Part shown: piece by piece, positions 11,001 to 23,000 of the stretch | How positions within the stretch are numbered: the stretch's first letter is position 1 | Layout of the letters: each line of letters opens with the position of its first letter | Source of the DNA: Desmodus rotundus | Taxonomy: Eukaryota; Chordata; Mammalia; Chiroptera; Phyllostomidae | DNA: 64,000 nucleotides | Direction: 5' to 3' | Assembly: GCF_022682495.2 (NCBI RefSeq) | Contig: NC_071399.1 | Location: 4,135,342-4,199,341, forward strand | Notes under the pieces: model-generated | Told to the model about the DNA's origin: nothing | The model's database searches: none | The model's input: the letters and a program-made list of their open reading frames with translations, nothing else | Position numbers and translations under genes: made by a program

Positions 11001-14000
11001 GTGAGATAAAGCTACAGCAGACATATCGCCTCTCTGCTGAACGAAGGGTAGGAGGCTTTTCTTGCGGTTTGCCTGGTGTCACAGTAAATCATGTGGAAAA
11101 TACTCCACTTTTAAGAGCGCTCTAACAGAAGAGGTTGAGATGCTATCATGGAAAGCAATAGGCAGAAGAATAAATTGTGATGTCATCGTGACTTGGAGAA
11201 CTAGTCACTTTATTTCTTTTTTTAAAAAATGGATCAGCTCGGAGGGCTTCCTAAGAGATATTAGAACAGCACAGTTCTGCTTTGCTCTCCTCCAAATCCC
11301 TTCCACGGCTCTTCTCCCGTCTCAGGGCACCAACTGTTCATTGCATTAGCAGCATCAGTTTCTTGGTATTTATGACAGCTCCTAGCTTGGCTTAAGTGTC
11401 TCTCAATATTTTTATATTTTTCTGCCTGCTTTCCCTCTCTGAAGCCTTGGACGGAATGGGAAACTTACTTACAGAAAGTTCAGAAACTTTCCGCAGAGGG
11501 AAGTTTCCCCATTGCTCCACAGTGCTTACGGAAACTCGCTGCTAGCTGTGCGCCAGGGAGGCCACTCCATCTACCGCCTCAGTTGACTCAGTAAGAAAAA
11601 AGTTGAAAGGTATGTTGTTAGCAGAGCATGATCACCTGTTAATTTCTGCAGAAAAATGAAAAAGGCCCGTGGGTGAATATGCCTCTCGGATCCCTGTCTC
11701 TCGGAGTGTAGTCTAGGCTGTTGCAAACTGTAAAGACTGTTGAATGTGTTGAGTGTTTCCTTAAGATATTTAACCGTTTCAATCTTCTTAAAAGAAAACT
11801 CTCAGGACTGGACTCCATGCTTCTACCTGAACGTAAATAACGGCCATTAGGAGACGATACGTGACTATATTATGAGATAATCAGAGACGATAGGATTCTT
11901 ATTTATTGCATGTCATCTGCCGTGTGCTTACAGGACTTCAGTATTTATGTCACTGCTTGTCCCCGGAGGTGTTCCCCACTGTCAGCAGTGGCTGTCCTTG
12001 GGCAACACTGTCCCTTCCCATCTGGAGGCGATAACCTCAGCACGTGCCTCCTGGTGCCCGCGGAGCTGACCTGCTGCAGGCTGCGTCACTGGCGTGGGCA
12101 GAACAGAGCAGGTCATGATGGCATCCCATAAGGGCGGTTGCAAACCTTAATGTGTTATTGATTCTCCGGTGTTAGGTGAAGATATATTTGTGGTTTCCAT
12201 CCAGGGTTCCCCACCAGACTGACAAGGGGCAGCATTTCTCCATGCAGGGCTGTCAGGAAGGGGACAAGGGGAAGTGGCTCTTCAAACTAAGGAAATGGTG
12301 CCACACCCCCCCACCAACCCCCAAGGGGGTGTATCTTAGGGCGTGTTGGGGAGAAGTTCAGGGGCTGCTTCCTTTCAATCCCCTACAGCCTTAATGACTC
12401 TGGTATAACAATTTAAGGTCAACAACAGATCAGTTGTTTAAATGTGAACTGAACACCCTAAGATCAACTGTAGCCCATTTCACACTCGAAGGTAAAAGCA
12501 TGTACACACACACCCCGTGCTTCCTGGGAGAATGGTGACTGTCACGGAAATGGGATTGCTGTGTGAGTCTGCGTGTCTGTGAGCAGGAGATAGACCCGAA
12601 GTCTTCAGCTGGGGCTTCTGTTTCCTGCCCGGGTGGCTGGCCTGCCCTTTATGGAGCTTATAGCTGGAAACCCGCTTAATGATGGCTTACAGTTTTCCCT
12701 GAGGGCTCAGCTTTGCACAGTTAAAGTTGCCCATGGGTTTGAGTGCCTCTTGCAGGGCAGGCCACGAATCTTGGGGGGTCGGGGGGAGCACTGGTTGTGA
12801 AACTAGAAAGCAGGCATAGCCCTCTGTCAGAGACTGTGCCACATAGATATCCAGAGATGCGGATTAGACAGTGACCCTTGGTCCTCCGAAAAGATGCCTC
12901 ATAGTGGTCCCGTGCTTGTAAGAGCGCTGTGCCTAGGGTACTGCAGGTACTCATTTGTTTCAGGTGTACAGTTGTGGTACGTGTGATTAATACCTGTACG
13001 TCTTCTGAACACTGTATGGACGCTCTTCACGTATAACAAAGAAAAATCATTTTTAACTTTTGTATACAAGTAACGAATACTCACTCGAGCACAATGAGAA
13101 ATAAAGAACAAGCAAGACTGAATGTACACCTTCCCCATCCCACTACCAAGTACGGTCTCTGTGAAGTGTGGTTGGGTATATTGCCCATCTCGGGGGTGCG
13201 TGCATCTATACGTGTGTTCACCCAGACACACCCACCCGACAAGCTGCCCTTGGCGATCAAGATGAACACAGCTGTTACATCTTGCACCAACATTTAAAAG
13301 ATATATATTTTTAATGAATCTCTCTTTCCAAAGCACTTTGCTATTTCCAGTTTGTGAAGTGTGTGATGCTGGATGTTAGCAATTATCATACACTCAGAAA
13401 CTATGTCTGAAATATTTTAGAGGCTCTGCCATCCTAGAGACGCTTTATACATTATCGATTTTGTAATTTATTGCAGTTTAAGTGATATGATCCTCTAGAC
13501 AGATATGCAAGAGATAATGTGACGATTCTTTTTAGGGCGCTAAAATAAAGTCTTGATGGAATCCATCCGATGCTGCTCACAAAAGCATTTTGCAGTTTAG
13601 ACATAGGTTTTATAATCTGTCACTTCACAGGCCAGCCAGGAAAGAAGTGTGATGAAGATGCTAACTAAGTTCTGTACTTTCTGGTAGTGAATACCTACCG
13701 TAGTCTACCCAACAAGCTCCTTGTCTCTTGGGGACATTTTTCATTCTGGAAGCTGGTCGTCTAGCTACAGTAACCGCAGAAGTCAAGTTGATGTTAACAT
13801 AATCTTACTAGCTTCTGTTCTTGTACTCAGTCTGAGTTTTTCCTGAGACTTTCTTTTTTACTTTTTTCATTTTTTATTATTGTTCAAGTACAGTTGTCTC
13901 CATTTCCCCCCCACCCCAGCCATTCCCCACTTCCCACCCTTGATCCTACCCTGCTTTGATTTTGTCCATGTGTCCTTTATACATGTTCCTTGATGGCCCT

Positions 14001-17000
14001 TCCCCTTTTTCCCCCCATTATCCCTCCCCCTCCTCCCCCTCCTCCCCCTCTGGTTTACTGTCATTTTGTTCTTTATTTCAATGTCTCTGGTTACACTTTG
14101 TTTGCTTGTTTGTTTTGTTGATTAGGTTCCACTTACAGGTGAGATCAAATGGTATTTGTCTTTCACCTCCTGGCTTTTTTCACTTGAGCTACTAAGTAGT
14201 CCTGAGTGCCTACATTGTTTTGAGTGGAGTTTCTCTCACTTCCACTTAAGGAAGCTGACCATTATCAGAAGGTACAAACTTCCAGCTATAAACTTAAGTG
14301 AGTCACAGGGATGTAAATCACAGCATAGTGAGTGTAGTTTCAATAAGGCTGCCTATTTGAGAGTTGCTAAATGGATAGATCATAAAAGTTTTCATCACAA
14401 GAAAAACATTTTTGTAACTGTAAGGTCAGGGACGTTAACTAGACTTATTGGGCTTGTTTTGCAATGTATACAATCACTGAATCATTGTGCCATACAACTG
14501 AAACTAATGTAATGTTATGTTACACGTTGTACCTCAACAATTGTCAGCAATACCTCAATTTCAAATAAATGATTGAATACATGAAAAAAAGGAAGCTGCA
14601 TATTAAAGTCATGTCAGGCAGAAAATGAAATACTTCAGTTTTTGAAATGGTAACTTTTTTCTTCTATTTCAGCTACACAGGTTTCTGTGTGTAGCTGGAG
14701 AAAATAGAGAAATTTTCACCTCATTCATTTACCTGCTCTCTGTACCTGACAGCTGGCGGGGTCGCAGGTTCTGTCTGCTTATGTGTATCTTTCCATAAAA
14801 CACATTATTTTATTCTAATTCTCCCCTAGTTTAAAAGTTATTTATGTCAATTGTAAAACATTACGATAGTTCCAAAAAGTGTAAAGGAAAAAATAAATAG
14901 CACCAAAAACAGCACTCTTAACAGTTTTTATGAATATCATAGATACAATATAAGTTGTATATAAACCATGAATTCATACATAGCATGGACTATAAAATGA
15001 TATTGCACAGAGCAATTTTATATAAATGGGAATTTTAATCTACATTTGGCTTTTCTTTACACATAACATGCATTGGTTGGTCAATGTCAAAATATACATG
15101 TATGTTATTATATGTGTAAAGGTATAATGTATGGATCTACCATCATTTTTTAAAAAGATGTTTTAATTTATTTTTAGAGAGAGGGGAAGGGAAAGAGAAA
15201 GAGAGGAAGAGAAACATCAATGTGTGGTTGCCTCTCATGCGTCCCCCAGCTGGGGACCTGGCCCACAACCCAGGCACATGCCCTGACTGGGAATCAAACC
15301 AGTGACCCTTTGCTTTGCAGGCCTGCACTCAACCCACTGAGCCACACCAGCCAGGGCACATCTATCACCATTTTTTAATCAACCACTACTGATTAGCATT
15401 TTCCCTTATTTTTCACTCTTAGAAATGACTCTGAAGTTAACATCTTTGCACACATTTTGCTGTTTTCCTGGGATAAATCCCTAGATGCGGATTTGCTGAG
15501 TCTTGGTTCCTCGTGCTTTTTGCATCAGTTTTGAAGGCACGTAGAAATCTGTCCTGAATGGAGAGCAAAGCGCCTGCGACTGGTGGCCCAGGAGGGAACG
15601 GCTTGTGCATAACCTTTCTCCACGTTGAGTCCGTGTGTTCATTCACGCCACCGCGCCACGCTCTCACAGCCCACGAACATGGTAACACAACACCTCTGTG
15701 CAGCAACCTAACCCTGTGGAAGGTAGGGGCCTCATCCTGGCACACTCACCGGGCTTGGGTTCCGCAAGTAGCCATTTAAGTTTTTATTTGGATTGTAAGT
15801 TTCCTGTCCCAGTACCACATCTGGGACGTCTTTGGTTCTGGCTCTGTTGACTGCTTTGTGTCCTGGCATTGGGCTTTATGTCTTCACTTTATTTAGTGTG
15901 TGTGTGTTGTAGTTTTGTTTTTTTGTTTGTTTGTTTTTGAATCCTAGGTATCACATTTGGAAGAACAAAATATTTAAGCCCAGAAATAGTAATGCACCTT
16001 CTAGGAGGTCATGAGGGTGGGGGATTGAGTGAGTCTGACAGCCGTTGAGTTTGATTCAGGTTTTGTTCAGGTGTGCTAGTTGCCTTCAAGGCATCTGTGG
16101 TGTCCAAAACTCCAGCTGTTCCTGCTGCTTTGTGGCTGCTTTGTGGCCCGGGCAGGGCCTAGGGAGGCAGGGGCTGGCCTCTGTGTGCGTGAGCTCTGCA
16201 CGCTCAGCTTTCAGCGCATCCTGTGCGCTGGTGCCACAGGGGAGTTTCCTTCCTGTCGCCCAGTGGGAACAGTGTCTCCTCACATCATTGCAAGGTTCTG
16301 TTCAAAGCTGACCCCCCTGCTGCACCCCCAGGGACAGGTGGCTTTTGTTTCTGCTGGTCCTTGGCAGCTGCGCACTTGCCCTGGGCCTGGGGCACAGGGT
16401 TTCAGCTCCGCCCTCCCCAGCTCCCCAGCGGCTGACCACTAGTGCTTGTCATTTGGTGCGAGACTTACCGCGCAGTTACTCCTCGGGGAAGGAAAGCTTG
16501 GGCTTGTACCTCTCCCTCCACTACAGCGGCGGAAGGCTTTTTAAGGCGTTTGCTTCACTGGAGTGTCTGAGAAGCAGACAGGGTTTTGTGCAGACCGGGC
16601 CGACCACCGAAGGTGGCTCCTTCAGGTCCCCTGCAGTGACTGCCACCTTCCTCCTGTGCCGACACCCAGTGGACACCAGGGGAAGCGCTCAGAGTGAGTG
16701 CACACGCAACTTGCGTCTGCCTCCAGGAATGCTAAACTGGCCTACCAGCCACACAGCACTTTCAAGTTTGTTGAAAATTTAGCTGTTTTATTTTCATACC
16801 CATTTTCATGGTAGCGGGTCTCTTTTCCCCGTGCTCGGCCACAGTGGGACAGTTAGTCGTCTGTCTGTCTGTGCACAGAGGGCTTGTCACTCATTGGAAT
16901 TTAGCTCCCCTGGCTGCCTGCAAACTCGTGTTTCTGATGGGCTCCAGAACATTTGTGGGTTTGTAAGTAATGTGATTTCTTTGTTCTCCTTGTTAACAGG

Positions 17001-20000
17001 TTGGAAGCTCTGTTCGCTTTCAGCTCCTGTGCTAAGGAGAAAGCACACCATCTTTCTTCCTCTTCAACGTGGTGCAGACCGTATTTCTTTTATAACCTCT
17101 TCTCTGATTCCTAGCATAAACTGCAATCATTATATTCAGCTCTGTTATACCTCGGATACTTTTGACCACCTGGTAATTTTCATAAGCAATCGCCTTATTA
17201 GCAGTGTGTAGTTTTCATTAACAGGAATCTGTGACGGGGCCCCTGTTTATGCTGTTCGCGCCGCTGAAGGACGTTCAGATTATTCTGCAGTGGCAGCCTG
17301 GGCGCATGTGGCTAAGGGCTCAGGTAGACTCGGGTCTCATTTACTGGCTTGTTTTAGGAAGTTATTTCTAAGTGGAGGGAGTTTCTTTCTATCACCTCGA
17401 TTTTAGTTTGGACATAATGTTTGTATTATAACTTTGGTTGTAAGTGACAGACACCCAACTCAGACGAGTTCCGTAGTTATTTGTCAGAAGAATTTTGCGT
17501 ATCCTGTGATCCCTGCAGATAATGCAGCCGGGCTTCAGGGAGACCTGGAGCAGTGGCTGAACGTGGCGGCGGTGAGGACGGCCTTTCCCGACCCTGGTCC
17601 TCACGGACACCTGCCGCAGCCTTCCTCTCTGCACACAGGCCTCCTGGGCCTTCCCCGTGTCCACGTTGGGAAACAGCTCCCGTGTTCTATCTCCCAAAAC
17701 TGCAAAGAAGCGGACCTCTCTGTGTCCTAAATCCGTAAGATCCTCAGAACTCTGGCGAATCCAGCTTGGGTGTGGATGGACCCTGCCTGACTCAGGTGTC
17801 CATTCCGGAATCCCCTGTGTCTGTGGGGGGTGGAGGTGGGGGTACAGAATCCACTTCAGGTTGGGGCTAACACTCACCACGGTCAGGCAGAGTCACGTCA
17901 TGCAGAGGGAATGATCTCTGGGGGCCCACTGGGTGGGGGAGGGGGGAGTAGAGGGAGCTTGAGAGGATCAACAGATAGAAATAAGGTTCTAATAAAATTT
18001 TCCTGCCCTGGCCAGGTACCTCAGTCACAGCATCATCCAGATACACCAAGGTTGCGGGTTCGATCTCCCTTCAGGGCACAGACCAGAAGCAACCAGTGAA
18101 TGCATCAATAAGTGGGACAACAAATCGATGTCTCTCCCCCGCCCACTTTGTCTTCCTCTCTCGCTAAAGTCAGTCAATGAAAAAATTTAAAAAATTCCCA
18201 CACTAGGTTATTATAAGGAGGGCTATTAAGAAGCAAGTTTAGCTCTTAAATGTGAATGTCACGCGAGCCTCGGTCCTGGGCCATAAATCATCAGGGTGGC
18301 AATAGTTCCAACGCCAGAGATGTTCACGGCACCTCAACATTTTTCATGATGCAGATTCTTCCCCATTTACGTTAAAAGGGACTTAACAATAAACACTCAA
18401 AATGTGTTGGTTTATTGGGGCCCAGTTATCACAGTTTAGCTATTTAATAAAAAAAAAATGAAAAGTAGTCCTTCTAGGCACAGTTTCCCCTAAATTGACT
18501 AGATTTATGTAGAAGACCAAAAGAGGCATACTTCCTGATTCAGGGTTCTTACTGGGACGACTCCTGCATCTGAATTGGGTCTTAACCTTTCCAGGGTTTT
18601 TATGTAGGTGTGGTTTCATTATAGAAAGTGATTTAGAATCCCCTTTATGAGCCATGTGGCTGGAAAGATTCTAGAGGCGATGGCTTTTGGGCACGGCAGT
18701 TGTACACCTTCCACCGGGGTCGAACCTCCATAAACTAAATCATGGAGTCCTTACGGGCACACATTTCTTCTGTCAAGAGCTATGGGCATGTAAAATGCAT
18801 TTGTGATTGATAGTAGGGCACACAGAGTTTAAAGCCCACATTTTTAAAGTTAGACTGGTTAACCTTGTACAATACTGTAACACGGCGCTTTGGAATTAGA
18901 AGCACCGAGCAGTAACATTTGCTGCCAGAAGAGCCATATTTATTAACTCGACGAAGCTATAAGGAGAAGGATTTGAAAGGCAGAACACAGTATTTCATCT
19001 CAAGAATCACTTTTGATCTTCACCAGAGGTCTCATAAAACCATTTTCCCTTTTTTTTTTTAACTGGACATGCTAATCAATCCTATAAAAACTGAAAGGTT
19101 ATGAATTTTTTATCACCGCATTGTGGCTTTCACGTTAACCGTAAATATTTATAAATTCCCTCTTCCCAATAACATGTAACGGTAGAAGAATTGGTAGACA
19201 GGTAGGAAACTAGCAGAATTGAAGACAATATCATTTTGAGTTTTTCTTTTTTTTTTCTTTTTTTTTTTTTTGATGCGTAAGATTTTGCAAAACATTTTAT
19301 TGTATATCGTAAAGCAGGGGGATGAAAAGACTTTTAAGTGTCTTAAACTGTAAGGTATCGTTTTGGAGTGGGTAAACATTTCCCACCCTTTGTGGCTAGA
19401 AATAAGAACTTTGAATGTCAGTGACTGTAGAATTTATAAAAACACAAACTCTAGGCAATTCAGATTTAGCCTCATCTCATCCCAGCTTTTGAACCTGAGA
19501 AAAAGCCGAAAGATCCTAGACTGTACTGTGAAGAAAAGATGTTTCATCTGACAAGAAGAATAGAATACGGTCTGTCTTCTTGGGCTTATTTTTGAGGCCT
19601 TATTCTTTCTCTAACAATTTGTTTTATTTGTGGATTGAAAAACTGATTGTCACATCTGCTGGTTTTTATAAAGATACAAAGTCGTATCAGAAAAATACAT
19701 AATGCTAGCTACCGTCATTTGCCCTTTCAAAGTGCCTATCCTGACTAACATTTGTTTGCTTATAACCCAGAAAGTGAAGAGAAGGAACAGAAATTTGATA
19801 CATGGTTCATGGTATGCTTTCTGCCACTCAAAAAGTGTTTGATTTTGTTTCAGGATTCATTTTGGAATGAAAGGCTCCATCACAATTAATTCACTTGAGT
19901 ATAAAAATAAAGGTGGAGTTTCTCCTGTGTTGGAAGTCCAGCTCACCCAAGATTTGATTTGTTTCTTTGACTCATCGGTGGAACTCAGGTGAAAAATAAA

Positions 20001-23000
20001 ATAAAATAAAAGTGCTTCAGCTTCAAAAGTGTGAGGGTTGGCTCTACAGTTTTGTTTGGGGTGTCACATGTGGAAAAAAACAAAAAAACACATAGAATTT
20101 AAAAAAATTACTTACAATTGATAAAAGCTCATTTTAAAAGAGCCTTCAAATACTAGAGTTCATTGGGTTATATTTCTATCAAAGCTCATTTTCAATGACA
20201 GTCTGTGAAGTTTTAACCAGACGTATGATTAATGTGTCTTATATTCCTCCCTATAGAAACACAACAGAAAGCCAACAGAGAGTACGAATGATGGAAGAAT
20301 TAGATGTATGTTCACCTAAATTTAGCTTCCCCCGAGCCGAAAGGGAGGTTAAGCAGCAGATGGGACGGATGCTCTGCGATGTGTTACTGGATCAGAGAGT
20401 CCTGCCAGGGGTGGGCAACATCATCAAAAACGAAGCTCTCTTTGACAGCGGTCTCCACCCAGCGGTGCAAGTAGGTCACACGTATTTTTTAAATGACGTC
20501 TGTATTTTTAAATACTTCTGAGGGACCCACATGGAAGACTTAAATCTGTATTGTGGTAACATCCTCCCCAGGCAGGTGTCAGGTCTTTGCTCATGTCAGT
20601 CTCTATGAGGCCAGCCCTGCCCACACTGTTTAAAACTGCTCTGCCTCCCCACTCCCGGATCACACTCCCAGTCTTCCATTGCTTGCTTTGCTTTTTATTT
20701 TCCCCACACCATTGATCACTTTCAAACCCTGTCTGTTCTTTACGTGTTATATTTACTGTTCAAAAAGCTCTCTCCTCTGCGAGAATGCAGTCTCTTAGGA
20801 GGACGGTGTGTCTCCACATATCCAGGCAGGTAGGATGCAGTGTTTTGGTGCAAGATTGGTGTGAAAGAAATATTTGTCGAGTGTATGAATGAACACAGCT
20901 CACACCTTTCCTTTTGTATCTGGCATATTAAATGCATACTCAACAGACCCCCCCCCCCCCGACTCCTAGAAAATGCAGATTCGGTGGGATGATGAGAATG
21001 GAAGCTGGGTAGCAGGGACTGAGGAATGAGTGCTCAGTGCAAAACTGGAAGCAAAATTTGGAGTACTTGTTAATATGGCTTAGTTTTGAGTGATGGGAAA
21101 ATGCCAGACTTCTAGAGGAAGACGTTAGGACAAGAACTGGGTTTGTTGTCGTCGTTTTTTTCTTGCTCTTCACTGGAGAGATGTGAAGTTATTTATATGT
21201 TGAGAGAAAAGTACTGGTAGGAAGGGAAAAGTTAAAATTGCAGAAAACAGGACAAAGTTGTGAGAAGGTCCCAGAGGTTAGACCTCAAGCCAGGTGGAGG
21301 GATACATATATTTTCGTTTCTGGGGCAGATACGTCCATTACGACCTTGATCCAGATCCAAATGGTGTCTGTCTATCACTGAGTCGTATTTTCTACCTGAT
21401 TCCAAAAACACCTTTCTATTTTGTGTAATTATTTCCTGGACAGTTTCCATGTAATCCAAATCAGTAGGAAATAAGTTTTCAAAGAAACCCATTACTGGTA
21501 GTTCTATACCGGGTCCTACTCTATGACACTTTAAACACACGGGTCACGTTTCTGTAATGTGAGAATGTTGAAACAGAATTTGAACAGCAGGCCTTTAAAA
21601 ATCACCTAGACCTCTACGGAAAATGTTTCTGGGAAAAAAAAAAAAGAACTGAGAGTATTGTTACCTACAGTATTATAATCTATGATAAGCTGATAATTTA
21701 CTTTTTATCTTTCCATCCATCCAGCTGTTCATCTAGCAAACGATCATTTGCCCATAATGTCCGAGGGCTGAAATATTAATGGCATTTCTGAAGCTTAGCC
21801 ATTAGCCCCCTAAAATCACATGTATAATTACTGAAAAAGTAGTTGAACATTTCAAGGTGTAAGTGAATATAGTATACAAGATAGAGTAAGAAAAAAATGA
21901 ATATTAGAAGTGCTTAAGTTTTAAATTAGAGTAAATCATTAAAAGTGTATTTAATACCTCTAGAATGATTTTGAGGATTAGGCAACTTCTGGTTTTACAG
22001 TCATTGGTAAATGAGTTCCTATCGCGTAGAGCTGTAGATATCTCCCTACACCCACCGCAGGCGTAAACGTCAGACAGAATTTCTTCGGCAGTTACCTTGA
22101 ACCCACCTGGCCCAACGTTCCTTAGTTCCGCCAGGAGACGGATGAACAGCCAGCTGCCTCACGGAGACGTTCGGCAGCCAGGCCTGTTTCCGAGCTCTTC
22201 CGTGTGTTAACGAGGACTTCGATGTTCCTGCGATGTTCCTGCGTGTGTATAAATTCCTGTCTTTTGAAAGCTTGGTAGTGATCTTGGTGGTCATCTACGC
22301 TCGTGCCTATTTTCCCTTCCTTCCTTCTTTCTCTTTTCTATTCTTTTTCTCTAACATTTTTGCAGACCCAGCAAGACTTTTGAAGGCGACTGACGGCCAG
22401 TGCTGGGATGTTGCGGATGTGTTGTACAGAAGAGATAGTCAATAAATACTTGAACTTAGAATTAAAATTTATAAATACGAATTTTTTTTAGTTGTAGTAC
22501 TGTCACCTAAAAATAAAACCACTGTTAATGACACTAAATAGGTATGTGAGAAATGGGGTTCTAGAAGATAGGAATGTATTTTAAATCTATTTACAGTTCT
22601 TTTAGAACTGGCAAGGGGTATTGTTTTGCTATAGTGGACAAATTATGAAATTCTCTTCAGTCGTCTTTCTATTTTAAGGTTTGTCAGTTAACAGATGAAC
22701 AGATCCATCACCTCGTGAAAATGATACGTGATTTCAGCATTCTTTTTTACAGGGTAAGAGCAAATATTTTTCAGTATCATAAAATGTCAGTTTTTTTCCT
22801 TTCAATGACACCGAGAAAGTAAAAGCAGTGTATAGCCATCTAGTGGTAAGAGTGTAGAAGTGCAATAATGGAGAGCGCCCAGTTAGGGGCCTGATTTACA
22901 TCGTGAAATTTAGGTTATGGGTCAGTGCAAACTTGCCTATTACTGCATTAAAGTCCCTTTATGCTAAGTTGGGAGCGGCTCTGTTAGCTTTTGACTTGGC

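Noticed and set aside
12899..13336. 145-codon minus-strand open frame in intron 2
   Set aside because: Partly L1-3'-end-like sequence; the translation has no familiar motif.
15153..15359. tRNA-like sequence that could be called a tRNA gene
   Set aside because: It is the head of a Ves SINE with an A-rich tail and target duplication; no complete cloverleaf was seen. The same applies to the other Ves copies.
16345..16782. 145-codon frame in a GC-rich stretch of intron 2
   Set aside because: Low stop density follows from GC content; overlapping frames are equally open, and there is no known domain or splice support.
20721..20943. Minus-strand 67-codon frame beside the L2-like fragment
   Set aside because: Explained by repeat sequence; no conserved protein features.
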